From: Solidesulfovibrio sp.
GTDB lineage: Bacteria > Desulfobacterota > Desulfovibrionia > Desulfovibrionales > Desulfovibrionaceae
Direction: 5' to 3'
NCBI RefSeq assembly: GCF_029978005.1
Contig: NZ_JARKOZ010000044.1
Coordinates: forward strand, 1-64,000
Length of the DNA stretch: 64,000 nucleotides
In this document: piece after piece, positions 34,862-43,920 of the stretch
Layout: the number at the start of each line of letters is the position of its first letter
How positions within the stretch are numbered: the stretch's first letter is position 1
Made by a program: the position numbers and the translations under genes
The notes under the pieces: model-generated
Told to the model about the DNA's origin: nothing
The model's input: only the letters and a program-made list of their open reading frames with translations
Databases searched by the model: none

Positions 34862-37800
34862 GTGACAGGACGTATGATTAGCCCGGACTCGCGGCCTCGG
34901 GAGCGTCTCGTGCGCATCAGGGCCGACAAGTTCTATCCGCCCCAGGTCAACACCTCCCAGTTTCTTTACCGGGAGCGGCTCGTCGAGACCCTTTTGCGCC
35001 GCTGCGGCTCCCGCAAGCCCACCATGGTCGTCGAGGCCCAGGCCGGCCAGGGCAAGACCACCCTGATCAAGCAGTTCCTCGACCATTCCGATTGCCCTTT
35101 CGTCTGGTACCAGGTCCGACCGGAGGACGCGGACCCCGCGTTTTTGTTCGCCGCCTTCCAGGCCTGCCTGGCCGGCATGCCGCAGGCTTCCCAGAGCGGC
35201 GTCGGCGAACGGGAGCTGCCGGCGGGGGAGTTCGGCTCCATCGACCTGCCCAAATACGTCGATCCGGTCCTCAACGATTTGAAGGCCTGCCTGAAGCATG
35301 ACCTCTACATCGTTTTCGACGACCTGCACGTCCTTGTCCAACACCCGGCCAGCCTGCTGCTGCTCAATTATCTTGTCGAAAACGCCCCCCAAAGGCTGCA
35401 TTGCGTTCTGTCCTCACGCGAGCCGTTGCCGCTTGACGTCTGGAAGGAGCCCGCATTCAGACGCGACCTGCTCTGGGTCGGCAACGAGGATCTGGCGCTC
35501 ACCCAGGACGAAATCGCGGAGTTCTTCCACCAGGTCTTCGACATGTCCCTGTCCCATGACGACGTGAGGACGCTGGCGGCCAAGACGGACGGCTGGATCA
35601 TGGGCCTGACGATGTCCGGCCTGCGGATGACGCAGGGCAGGGAGGGAGCGCCGTCCCGCGGCAGGCGCGGCGGGGAGGGCGCGAGCGTCCTGGAGTACTT
35701 TCGTCGGCAGATCTTCGATCCGCTGGAGCCCCGCCTGCATGAACCCATGCTGCGCCTTTCCCTGCTGGAGGCCATCCCCGTCGTCCTGGCCCGGACGGTC
35801 ACCGGAGAATCCGGCATCGGCCACGATCTGGCCGGCCTGGTGGCGCGCAACGTCTTCATCCGCAGCCTTGACCCGGACGACGCGGTCTACGGCCTCCACC
35901 ATCTCTTCCGGCAGTTCCTGCGGGAAAAGGCCTATGCCGAACTGTCGCCGGAAACCGTGCGGGAGGTCTACCAGCAGGCGGGCCGCCACTACGCCCAGAC
36001 CGGCAATACCGGTCAGGCCCTGCGGTATTTGCTGCAAGCCGGCGATTACGAGGCCATGGAGACCCTCATGCGGCGACATGGCACCGCCATGCTGTCCGCC
36101 AGACAAGGGGTGACCCTGGCGGCGGTCCTTGGCGACATCCCGGAGGAGGAACTCGCCCGGCGGGGATGGTGCGCGTTTTACCTGGCCATGGCCCATCTGG
36201 ACTTTGCGCCGGCCCGGGCCCTGACGCCGCTGTACAGCGCCCTCGGCACGTTCCGCTCCCGTGACGACGCGTACGGCGAACTTTGCTGCCTGGCCCTGAT
36301 CATTTCCGTCCACATCACCACGACCGGGCTCTATCGGGAAGGGGAGCGGATGCTCGCCGAAGCCGAACGGCTATTCTTCGGCATGGCCGATGCCCTCGAC
36401 CCGGCGACCACCATCATGCTCGCCAGCAGCTTCGCCATGGGGCACTGCATCTTCCTGGCCGACACCGAGACCGCCACCCGCTACGCCAGCCTGGCCCTGA
36501 AACTGGCGGGCAACACGCAGATGGTCAGCTTAAGGGCGGGCCTGCTCATGATCATGAGCTATATCGAGATATTCGCGGGAAACTTGTCCCAGACCCGGGC
36601 CTGGCTCGAACAAGCCTCCGCCGCCCTGTGTCCGGAGGTGAGCACCTTCAATAACCTGGTCATTCGGATGGTGCTGTTCAATTATCTTTTTCACGACGGC
36701 GATTTCGAGAATTACGACGACCAGAAGAAGCAGCTTTTCGCCGTCCTGGGCCACACCCTGGTCTCCCAGTCCATCGCCGGGCCGTTCTGCTACGTCTGGG
36801 ACATGGACATCGCCATCAACAGGGGGCGGTTCGAAGCGGCCCTTGCCCTGGCCCGGCAGGCGCTGGCCCTGACTCCCGCGCTCAGCCCGCATGTGCAAAG
36901 CCTGGTCCTGCAGCTCCAGGCCATCGCCCTGGCCCTCACGGGACGTTTCGAGCAAGCCCAGGCGGCCGCCGATCAAGCGGTTTCCCTGCGGGAACAGGCG
37001 GGAGGGGCGTATTTCATTTCCCTCAACAGGATGCTCGTCGGCCTGAGCCGGGGGCTTTGCGGACAGCTCGACGACGGCCTGGCCCTCTTGACGGAAGGCG
37101 TCGAGGCCGCCCGGCGGATGCCCACGGACTACCTCGAAGCCTGCGGGTTGTTTCACCGCGCCTTCGTCCATCTGGAAAGGAGCGACCCGGCCGCGGCCGG
37201 CCAGGATCTGGGAAAATGCCTGGGACTCATGCGGCGCAACCGCTACCGACACATCTGGGCCTGGTCGGCCGGGGCCATCGAACGGCTGCTCGGTTTCGCC
37301 GTGGCCCGGCGCATCGAGCCGCAATACGCCCAGGTCCTGGCTGCCAAGCATCTCGACGCCGTCCTGCTCGGCGACGGGACGGCCATCCCCCTGTTGGAGT
37401 TCCGTACCCTGGGCGGGTTCTCGATCCTGCTGCGGGGCGTTCCCATCCTGGAAGCCGAGTCGCTGACCCCGGCCCAACGCGAGTTCTTGTGCCTGATCTT
37501 GGCCTCCCCCGGCCTCAAGATCGCCCAGGAGATCGCCCAGATGCATTTTTGGGCGGACAGTCCTCCGGCCGCGGTCAGGATCGCCCTCGACACCATGCTG
37601 TCGCGCCTGCGCAAGACCCTGGCCGGGGCGTTGCCCGAGAACGCGGCGCACCTGTATCTGCGCCGCGAGAGGGGGATTCTCTGGCTGGAGCATTGCCGCG
37701 TCGACGCCTTGGAATTCCAGGCCGCGGTGCGGACCGGGCTGGAGCATGCACGGCTGCAGGAATACTGGCAGGCGGGCAACGCCTTCTCCCGGGCGGCGAA

Positions 37801-38173
37801 ACTCTGGCGGGGCGAGTTCGCGCCGGGGACCACCGGCGAGGATCTGGTCCGGACCTTTCGCGACGGCCTCGTCCAGGATCTGGTGCGGCTGGCCCTGGCC
37901 TGGTGCGAGCAACTGGCCCTAAACGACAAGCTGGAGGCCGCTTTGGATCTCGCCGAAAAGGCCCTGGCGAGCGCGCCCCTCAACGACGGCCTCTGGGCGC
38001 TCCTCTACCGGCTGCAGGGAAGGCGCTCCGCCATCCTGGCCCGCCAGACCCTGGGGCGTTTCGCCAAGCGCCTTCAGGCCGACGGCTATCCCGAGGAAGA
38101 GATCGCCGAACTGCTCGCCTCCATCGCCGGCGCGCCGGCCCCCCCGCGCCGCGTCGTTCGGCGAAAGCCCTGA
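34862..38173 (+). CDS. MalT-type STAND ATPase regulator with C-terminal OmpR-like and BTAD domains
   Basis: Large regulator of 1103 aa. It has an N-terminal STAND/NACHT-like ATPase with P-loop AQAGQGKTT (about 59-67) and Walker B LYIVFDDLHVL (148-158). A helical TPR-type sensor occupies about 370-830. Then comes a winged helix-like segment beginning LLEFRTLGGFSILLRG (about 845) with LTPAQREFLCLI, and a bacterial transcriptional activator domain (BTAD) to the end. MalT itself carries a LuxR HTH here, so this is the SARP-tailed variant. It starts at GTG 34862 (AAGG upstream) or ATG 34874. It lies directly ahead of the Tad locus and is the best candidate for its activator. Confidence 0.85.
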   Translation: MTGRMISPDSRPRERLVRIRADKFYPPQVNTSQFLYRERLVETLLRRCGSRKPTMVVEAQAGQGKTTLIKQFLDHSDCPFVWYQVRPEDADPAFLFAAFQACLAGMPQASQSGVGERELPAGEFGSIDLPKYVDPVLNDLKACLKHDLYIVFDDLHVLVQHPASLLLLNYLVENAPQRLHCVLSSREPLPLDVWKEPAFRRDLLWVGNEDLALTQDEIAEFFHQVFDMSLSHDDVRTLAAKTDGWIMGLTMSGLRMTQGREGAPSRGRRGGEGASVLEYFRRQIFDPLEPRLHEPMLRLSLLEAIPVVLARTVTGESGIGHDLAGLVARNVFIRSLDPDDAVYGLHHLFRQFLREKAYAELSPETVREVYQQAGRHYAQTGNTGQALRYLLQAGDYEAMETLMRRHGTAMLSARQGVTLAAVLGDIPEEELARRGWCAFYLAMAHLDFAPARALTPLYSALGTFRSRDDAYGELCCLALIISVHITTTGLYREGERMLAEAERLFFGMADALDPATTIMLASSFAMGHCIFLADTETATRYASLALKLAGNTQMVSLRAGLLMIMSYIEIFAGNLSQTRAWLEQASAALCPEVSTFNNLVIRMVLFNYLFHDGDFENYDDQKKQLFAVLGHTLVSQSIAGPFCYVWDMDIAINRGRFEAALALARQALALTPALSPHVQSLVLQLQAIALALTGRFEQAQAAADQAVSLREQAGGAYFISLNRMLVGLSRGLCGQLDDGLALLTEGVEAARRMPTDYLEACGLFHRAFVHLERSDPAAAGQDLGKCLGLMRRNRYRHIWAWSAGAIERLLGFAVARRIEPQYAQVLAAKHLDAVLLGDGTAIPLLEFRTLGGFSILLRGVPILEAESLTPAQREFLCLILASPGLKIAQEIAQMHFWADSPPAAVRIALDTMLSRLRKTLAGALPENAAHLYLRRERGILWLEHCRVDALEFQAAVRTGLEHARLQEYWQAGNAFSRAAKLWRGEFAPGTTGEDLVRTFRDGLVQDLVRLALAWCEQLALNDKLEAALDLAEKALASAPLNDGLWALLYRLQGRRSAILARQTLGRFAKRLQADGYPEEEIAELLASIAGAPAPPRRVVRRKP

Positions 38174-38600
38174 GCGCCGGCGACGGTCCGCCGCGTCACT
38201 GGCCCCGCCTGTCGGGGCCTTTTCTTTTTTGTTTTTTTCGTCTCCACCGCCAGATGTAAGGAAAATGTCAGCTGGGCATGCTAATGGGATAGCGACGGTT
38301 CTTGATTTGAAAAGCAGGTTTCTTCGTGGGTGTCAGGTCTGTGGATGGTAAAGTGTATGGAGATATTTCGAAATTAAGTCAAGAATATTGTAGCTGGTTC
38401 TCGAAATTGCTTTGCGCGTTGTTTCAGGGTTGGATGTGAATTCTTATTATTGTTTGTTTTCTGCGGCATTATCCTGTGCCGTGGTTGCGCGGCGACGCGG
38501 AGTTGTTTTGCAACTGATGGCGTCGGCTGGCCGGCGATCTCCACTCTTGAAGACGCCCTGAGCCTCGGCGGCCCAGGGCCCGGACCCATGACTTGGGGAG
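38174..38600. other. AT-rich leader upstream of the kinase and Tad locus
   Basis: After a terminator at 38201-38237, the stretch from about 38240 to 38480 is clearly AT-richer than everything around it. It most likely carries the promoter(s) of the following 20-kb operon. I cannot place a convincing sigma-70 pair. A sigma-54-like TGG/TTGC pair at 38395-38410 has the wrong spacing. Confidence 0.6.
38201..38237 (+). terminator. Terminator after the STAND regulator
   Basis: The stem GGCCCCG/CGGGGCC (38201-38207 with 38213-38219) is followed by TTTTCTTTTTT and a second T-run. Confidence 0.85.
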
Positions 38601-40808
38601 ATGGGACAGGCGGCGTCTGCCCTTGCCGCCGGGGCTCCGGTGCGCCGGCATCGAGGTCGGAGACGGTCGACGTACGTTGGGGGAGCTTTGGAACACATCG
38701 AGGGCTACGACATCCTGGAGAAGATCGGCGAAGGGGGCATGGGGCAGGTGTACCGCGCCCTGCATCTTCGTTTGGACCGCCAGGTGGCCATCAAGCGCCT
38801 GGCCCCGCAGCTCTCCCACAACCAGGACATGCTGCAGCGCTTCCTCAAGGAGGCACGCCTGCAGGCCCGGTTGCCGCATCCCAATGTGGTCAGCATCTTC
38901 GACCTCATCGAGAACGAGCAGGGCGTTTTCCTCATCATGGAATACGTCGAGGGCCAGACCGCCAAGGACATGCTGGCGGGTCGGGACCGGCTGACCATGA
39001 CCGAGACCATCATGATCGCCGACGGCGTGCTGTGCGGCCTGGACTTCATGCACAGAAACGGCGTGGTGCACCGGGACATCAAGCCGAGCAACATCATGGT
39101 GTCCCGCGACGGCACGGTGAAGGTCACGGATTTCGGCATCGCCCGGCTGGTGGACGAGGAGAGCGGCCTGACCCGGTTCGGCGGCATAGGCACGCTGCAC
39201 TACATGGCCCCGGAACTCATCCGTTCCGGCACGGTCAGTTTTTCCGTGGACATCTACGGCCTCGGCGCGACCCTGCACGAACTGCTTTCCGGCGCGCCGC
39301 CGTTCGTCGGGAACACCGACCTTGAAATCATGATGGGGCACCTGGAGCGGACGCCCCTGCCTTTGGATCGGCTGCCGGACGACGCCGTGGGACGGGGATG
39401 CCGCGATTTCGTGGCCAAGGCCCTGGCCAAGACTCCGGAGGACCGGTTCCCGAGCGCCGAAGCCTTCCTGGCCGAAGTCCGCCGGGTCCGTGCCCTGCTG
39501 CCGCCCGAGGCCCTGTGGCCCGTGACCGATCCGGCGATCCTCGGCACCCGGACCGCGGCCGCGCCGGCCGGCGTCGCGCCCCTTGCCGCGTCCGCGCCCA
39601 CCGTTTGGGGCGGGACGTCCCTGGATCAGCCCGGGGGCGGGGCGGGCGCGGAGGCGTCGCGGACGCGGATCGCGCCCGGGGTCGCGGCTCCCTCCGCCGT
39701 TTCAGACGTGACGTCCCTGGCGCAGCCGGCGGCCGGTGCGGCGCCTGCCGCCTCCCCGGCCCAGGCCGCGTCCGCCCCGGCGGCCGTCGAACCTGAGCCG
39801 GCCACGCCCGCCCCCCCGGCGGCAGCCGGAGAGGCCGTCCCGGACCGGCCCCAGCCTGGGGCCGTCCGGCCGGGAGGCGGGCGGCGGACCGTCTTCGCCG
39901 GCGTGGCCGCGGCCGTGGTCCTGGGCGTCGCCGGCTATCTCCTGCTGGGAACGAACGCGGAGAAGCCGGTCCGGCCGCAGGACGCCTCGGTACGGACGGC
40001 CGAAGCCCCACCCCGGCCGCAGGAAATCCCGGCAGTGCCGCAGGACGCCTCGGCCCGGCCTCAGGAAGCTTCGGCCCAGCTTCAGGACGCCCCGGCCCGG
40101 CCGCAAGAAGTTCCGGCACGGACGGCGGAGGCGCCGGCCGCCAGGGAGGCGGCGGCGGCCGTCGCCGTGGCTGCGGCGAACGAGGCGTCGGCCCAGCCGG
40201 TGTCGCCGCCCGCCGCGCCCGCCACGCCTGCTGCGCCGGCCGTACCTGCCGCGTCTGCCGCGCCGGCCCAGGTCGTTTCCGGGACGTCGGCCGCGCCGGC
40301 CGCCGACGCCCAGCCCGTTCCCGTCCAGGCGGCCCCGGCCGCGCCGGCGGCCGCCTCGGAGCTCCAGGCGGAACCGGCGGCGTCGTCCGCGCCGGATACG
40401 GCCCCGGCCGCGCCGCCGACGGCTTCCGTTCCCCAGCCGCCGGCCGCCGCGCCGTTTCCGCCCGTCGCCCCGGCCGGGCGCGAGCAGAAGCCGGCCAAGC
40501 CGGCAGTGGTCTACGCAGCCGCGGCGGAAGTCCGGCTTCGCGAGCGGCCCGACGCCGCTGCCGCCGTGACGGCGCGCCTGGAGAAGGGGACGCGGCTGGA
40601 GGTGCTGGCCCGGGAAAGCGACTGGTTGCAGGTCGCCGAACCCGGAGGGCGTACCGGGTACGTCAGCGCCAAGCTGACCGCGCCGACCGCGCCGAGCCCG
40701 GCTCCAGCCTCTCCCCCGCCGGCCGCGCGCGCGGCGAAGCAGGCTCCCGCGCGTCCGGCTTCCAAATCCGGCGGCGAGGCGCAATCCGGCTGGAGCATCG
40801 TCAAATGA
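38601..40808 (+). CDS. Transmembrane Ser/Thr protein kinase with extracytoplasmic SH3b domain
   Basis: Hanks-type kinase of 735 aa. All catalytic elements are present: GEGGMGQVY (Gly loop), VAIKRL (Lys), HRDIKPSNI (catalytic Asp), TDFGIAR (DFG) and YMAPE, within residues 35-295. After an Ala/Pro-rich stretch, one helix (about 431-453) crosses the membrane. Outside lies a Pro/Ala/Gln linker with a repeated RPQ(D/E)xxAR-type unit, and then an SH3b fold (about 635-695, VRLRERPDAAA to TGYVSAKL) that could bind peptidoglycan. The start is uncertain: ATG 38601 lacks proper spacing from GGGGAG, and TTG 38688 would also spare the kinase. It is the first gene of the Tad transcript. Confidence 0.88.
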   Translation: MGQAASALAAGAPVRRHRGRRRSTYVGGALEHIEGYDILEKIGEGGMGQVYRALHLRLDRQVAIKRLAPQLSHNQDMLQRFLKEARLQARLPHPNVVSIFDLIENEQGVFLIMEYVEGQTAKDMLAGRDRLTMTETIMIADGVLCGLDFMHRNGVVHRDIKPSNIMVSRDGTVKVTDFGIARLVDEESGLTRFGGIGTLHYMAPELIRSGTVSFSVDIYGLGATLHELLSGAPPFVGNTDLEIMMGHLERTPLPLDRLPDDAVGRGCRDFVAKALAKTPEDRFPSAEAFLAEVRRVRALLPPEALWPVTDPAILGTRTAAAPAGVAPLAASAPTVWGGTSLDQPGGGAGAEASRTRIAPGVAAPSAVSDVTSLAQPAAGAAPAASPAQAASAPAAVEPEPATPAPPAAAGEAVPDRPQPGAVRPGGGRRTVFAGVAAAVVLGVAGYLLLGTNAEKPVRPQDASVRTAEAPPRPQEIPAVPQDASARPQEASAQLQDAPARPQEVPARTAEAPAAREAAAAVAVAAANEASAQPVSPPAAPATPAAPAVPAASAAPAQVVSGTSAAPAADAQPVPVQAAPAAPAAASELQAEPAASSAPDTAPAAPPTASVPQPPAAAPFPPVAPAGREQKPAKPAVVYAAAAEVRLRERPDAAAAVTARLEKGTRLEVLARESDWLQVAEPGGRTGYVSAKLTAPTAPSPAPASPPPAARAAKQAPARPASKSGGEAQSGWSIVK

Positions 40809-40851
40809 ACGCCGGTCCCCAGGGCCGGGTGAGCGTCGGAGGAAGCATCGG

Positions 40852-41382
40852 ATGAGGCCACGAGACACGATCCTTGCGTTGCTGCTTTGCCTGTGCGCGG
40901 TTTCCTGCGCGCCCAAGTCCGCGACCCTTTCGCCCTCGGCGAAACCCGTGGCCGGCAGCCGGCTGCTGACGCCGGCCGAGGCGGTGTTCGCCTCCCTGGA
41001 CTGCGCCAACAAGCCGCTGCCCTATCTGGTGCTGGAGGAAAACAGGCTCACGCCCAATCCGGCCAGACCGGGAGACGAACTGCTGCACCGAATGGTCTAC
41101 GCTTTTTGCCCCGCCCCGGGCGGCAAGGCCGAGACGGGCGTGCTGACCCGGTCGCTCTTTTTGAACGGCAAGCCGGTCTTTTCCGACGTGACCCGGGATT
41201 TCGCCGTCGCGCCCGGGCGCACGGCCGTGGACGCCGTGATCGCCGTTCCCGCCGCCGCCGCGCCGGGAACCTACGTCTACGCCGTGGAATACGTCAGCAA
41301 TTCCGAGGCGCGCAAGCGCAAGCTGGCCCGCGCCCTGACCCTGGACGAGAAGCTCGACCTCGTCCTGACCGGCAAGCCGTAG
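40852..41382 (+). CDS. Lipoprotein of the Tad locus
   Basis: Protein of 176 aa with a lipoprotein signal ending AVSC (acylated Cys19). GGAGGAAG precedes the ATG. The mature part is beta-rich and contains PGTYVYAVEYVSNSEARKRK near the C-terminus. I do not recognise a family. Its place, 43 bases after the kinase and 24 before the first pilin, suggests an outer-membrane or periplasmic helper of the pilus, perhaps the functional counterpart of RcpB/TadD-type lipoproteins. Confidence 0.75.
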   Translation: MRPRDTILALLLCLCAVSCAPKSATLSPSAKPVAGSRLLTPAEAVFASLDCANKPLPYLVLEENRLTPNPARPGDELLHRMVYAFCPAPGGKAETGVLTRSLFLNGKPVFSDVTRDFAVAPGRTAVDAVIAVPAAAAPGTYVYAVEYVSNSEARKRKLARALTLDEKLDLVLTGKP

Positions 41383-41406
41383 CGCGGCGTCCTGGAGGGA
41401 GACGCC

Positions 41407-41703
41407 GTGGCGCGCAGGCAGGTCGAAGATCGGGCGATGCCGTTTCGCGAAGGCCGATGCGCGGAGTTCGCGGGCGCGCGGCCGGACCGCCGGGACGCGC
41501 CGGACGATGCGGCCGAGGCCAAGGCGTCCCCGGGGAACGCCCGCCGGCGCGCGGCCCAGCGCGGGGCCATCACGGTGGAGTACGTCCTGGTCATGGCCCT
41601 TGCCGCCGCCATCCTCGTGGGGATCGAGGAGGACGTGTTCCGGCCCATGGCCAGGGATATATTGAAGAATTTTATGGATTTCATCGTCAAACCATATCCA
41701 TGA
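41407..41703 (+). CDS. Flp-type IVb prepilin with very long leader
   Basis: Prepilin of 98 aa starting at GTG 41407 (GGAGGGAG five bases before). The class IVb processing site is QRG|AITVEY, with the conserved Glu5 and Tyr6, followed by VLVMALAAAILVGIEE. Cleavage gives a mature pilin of about 45 residues. The leader is about 53 residues, Arg/Ala/Asp-rich; Flp leaders are usually 15-30. Either the real start is the in-frame ATG at 41437 or the leader is genuinely extended. No prepilin peptidase gene is in the window. Confidence 0.8.
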   Translation: MARRQVEDRAMPFREGRCAEFAGARPDRRDAPDDAAEAKASPGNARRRAAQRGAITVEYVLVMALAAAILVGIEEDVFRPMARDILKNFMDFIVKPYP

Positions 41704-41720
41704 CCGCCAGGGAGACATCC

Positions 41721-41960
41721 ATGGAACGCCTCAACGACTTCTGCCTCGCCCTGTACGTGAAGACGCGCAATTGCATCGATGGGTTCAAGCGCCGCCTGCG
41801 CGACGAGCAGGGCGCGACCACGGTGGAATACGCCCTGCTTATCGCCGTCATCGTCATCGGCATCATCGCGGCCGCCACCTACATGTTCGATCCGCTCAAG
41901 GAGTTCTTCAAGGACGTGGTCAAGAAGGTAAAGGAAACCGCAGGATTGGACAGCAAATGA
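41721..41960 (+). CDS. flp: Flp-type IVb prepilin
   Basis: Prepilin of 79 aa. The site EQG|ATTVEY gives a mature pilin of 48 residues with hydrophobic ALLIAVIVIGIIAAATYMF and a Lys-rich C-terminus. AGGGAG precedes the ATG. This looks like the major Flp subunit; the upstream gene encodes a divergent second pilin. Its stop overlaps the TadE-like start (ATGA). Confidence 0.88.
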   Translation: MERLNDFCLALYVKTRNCIDGFKRRLRDEQGATTVEYALLIAVIVIGIIAAATYMFDPLKEFFKDVVKKVKETAGLDSK

Positions 41961-42460
41961 AGCTGCTGTCCAGGGCCTTGGGCCAGGCGGTCCCCTTTCG
42001 GATCGCCAGGGGCATCCCCGGGCGGAGCGCCGGAGGGGGGGCCGGCCGGGCGGGCGCGGGCGCGGACGCGGCCCTGCGGTCCCGAGGCCGCAGGCGTTTC
42101 CGGCGCGGCGAGGCCGGGGCGGCGACCATCGAATTCGCCTTCGCCCTCATGTTCATCCTGTTCTTCTTCGTGGCCTACATGAATATAGCGGAGATTTTCC
42201 TGGCCCACTCCCGGTTGCGCTACGCCGCGTTCGTGGCCTCCCGGGTCCACGCCGTGGGCGGTTCGGCCGATACGGCCGCGTCCAAGATCGACGAGGATTA
42301 CACGCTCAAAACCGGATCGGACAAGGTCAGCATGGAAAAGACCATCGATCTGCCCAAGGCCGTGGGCACGCTTTTCGGCACGAGCGAGACCTTCACCATC
42401 AGTCATTCGGTCAAGACGTTCAAGGAACCCGCGCCCTCCGGGGACAACAAGGCGCGGTAA
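41957..42460 (+). CDS. TadE-like pseudopilin
   Basis: Protein of 167 aa. GEAG|AATIEFAFALMFILFFF is the TadE/pseudopilin cleavage site and helix, and SRLRYAAFVASR continues the TadE domain. Before it lies a leader of about 57 residues, Arg/Gly/Ala-rich, far longer than usual. The start ATG 41957 overlaps the pilin stop by 4 bases. The C-terminal 80 residues are probably extracytoplasmic. Confidence 0.82.
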   Translation: MKLLSRALGQAVPFRIARGIPGRSAGGGAGRAGAGADAALRSRGRRRFRRGEAGAATIEFAFALMFILFFFVAYMNIAEIFLAHSRLRYAAFVASRVHAVGGSADTAASKIDEDYTLKTGSDKVSMEKTIDLPKAVGTLFGTSETFTISHSVKTFKEPAPSGDNKAR

Positions 42461-42464
42461 GGCC

Positions 42465-43412
42465 ATGAGACGATTCCCCAAGCGCCCGGGCGACCAACGC
42501 GGTTCGGTCACGGTGTTCGTGGCCCTGCTGCTGCCGACGCTCATGGTCATGGTCTTTTTGACGCTCAACATCGGCCAGCTCGTGTTCGAGAAGATCCGGC
42601 TGCAGAACACGGCCGACGCCTGCGCCCTGTCCGCGGCCGCCGTGCAGGCGGCCGGGCTCAACGAGATCGCGGAAGTCAATTTCTGGAGCAAGGACTATGT
42701 CTACACCATCGCCAAGACCGTCATGGAGTTGAGCATGTCGATACCCTGGGAGAATCAGAGCACGGCCAATTCCGCCGTGAACTACTACAAGGACGTCTTC
42801 AAGAATCTGCGCAACTATCAAAAGGAAGCCAACACGTATTACGCCGACAAGGCCATGACCATCGCCAAGGCGGTCAAGAAGGCGAATCTGGACTCCATAG
42901 GCATAAAAAACGTCACCATTGAATCGATCAATCCCAAGTCCAGTCTGAACAAACCCGGCAAACTCATGGAGTACGAGACGAAAACCAAGACACAGTCCTA
43001 CTCCTACGTCGCCTCCCAGAGCGAGCCGCCCCTGTGCCCGATCGTCGTGGCCCTGAACTGGTCGGACGCCATGGCCGGGGACAAGAAGCACTTCGGCACC
43101 CACATGGGGGCAACGCCCACCGCCACCTGCGGCCTGGCCCAGGCGACCGGCACCGCCCAGTTCGAATACAAGATCTCCAAGAAAAAGACACCAATGACCT
43201 ACGCCGCCTTCAAGCTGGTCCAGGAGTCCAAGGATTTCGTGGTGGCCGGCTCGGTCTTCGGCAGCATGAAGCAGATGACGGCCTATGCCGCGGCCATGCC
43301 CACCGGAGGAAACGTGGAGGATGGCAAGCCGAAGTACAAGCCGGTCCTGGTCAGGTTGGCCAAGTTGCAGCCGAAGCCGGACGTCTCCGATCTGGACGAC
43401 GTGCTGCACTAG
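42465..43412 (+). CDS. TadG-like pilus assembly protein
   Basis: Protein of 315 aa. The N-terminal QRGSVTVFVALLLPTLMVMV helix and the following IRLQNTADACALSAA are the TadG/pilus-assembly TadE/G-like signature. The remaining 260 residues are extracytoplasmic, Lys/Tyr/Ser-rich, with two cysteines (LCPIVV and TCGLAQ) that could pair. TadG usually has a von Willebrand A domain; no DxSxS MIDAS motif is seen here. It starts 4 bases after the TadE-like stop. Confidence 0.78.
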   Translation: MRRFPKRPGDQRGSVTVFVALLLPTLMVMVFLTLNIGQLVFEKIRLQNTADACALSAAAVQAAGLNEIAEVNFWSKDYVYTIAKTVMELSMSIPWENQSTANSAVNYYKDVFKNLRNYQKEANTYYADKAMTIAKAVKKANLDSIGIKNVTIESINPKSSLNKPGKLMEYETKTKTQSYSYVASQSEPPLCPIVVALNWSDAMAGDKKHFGTHMGATPTATCGLAQATGTAQFEYKISKKKTPMTYAAFKLVQESKDFVVAGSVFGSMKQMTAYAAAMPTGGNVEDGKPKYKPVLVRLAKLQPKPDVSDLDDVLH

Positions 43413-43435
43413 TGTCGAACCCTCGAGGAATATCG

Positions 43436-43915
43436 ATGTTGCCCAAGATGCTGTGGGGTTATGCAGGCATGTCGTCCAGGAAAGACGTTCTTCCCGGCGT
43501 CGGCGGCGCGGGGCGAGGGGCGGACGCCATGCGCCGTCCGGGCGGAAAGCCGTCCCGTCTGGGGCGGGACCAGCGGGGCCAGGCCATGATCGAGGCGGCC
43601 TTCATGCTCTTTTGGCTGTCGTTCGCGCTCATGTTCTTTTTGTGGGGCCGCACGCTCTACGAGAACATGGCCCGTACCGAGGAAGAGCTGCGGTACGACC
43701 TGCGCAAGGAACTGGACAAGATCGCCGGGGATTCCTTCCGGCGCGTCGAGAAGAAGGCCGAGGCCACCCTCAAGGTGCCGGGCGTCATCGGCGAGAAGCT
43801 CGGGGAAAACCCCATACGCGTGCCGCTTAGGCTCATCGGCTACGGCGGCAGCTACACGGGAAGGACCGAGAGCGAATACTTCTGTTACTACCGCAAACGC
43901 AAGATAAGCGAGTAG
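43436..43915 (+). CDS. Second TadE-like pseudopilin
   Basis: Protein of 159 aa starting at ATG 43436 (GAGGA six bases before). The pseudopilin site is QRG|QAMIEAAFMLFWLSFALMFF, with a leader of about 50 residues. The mature part is highly charged (EEELRYDLRKELDKIAGD) and ends in SEYFCYYRKRKISE. With the earlier TadE-like protein this gives two minor pseudopilins. CpaB follows after 5 bases. Confidence 0.75.
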   Translation: MLPKMLWGYAGMSSRKDVLPGVGGAGRGADAMRRPGGKPSRLGRDQRGQAMIEAAFMLFWLSFALMFFLWGRTLYENMARTEEELRYDLRKELDKIAGDSFRRVEKKAEATLKVPGVIGEKLGENPIRVPLRLIGYGGSYTGRTESEYFCYYRKRKISE

Positions 43916-43920
43916 GCGTC

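Noticed and set aside
38395-38410. Sigma-54 promoter upstream of the kinase gene
   Set aside because: TGG and TTGC are present, but GG and GC are 11 bases apart instead of 10 and the -24 element lacks CAC.
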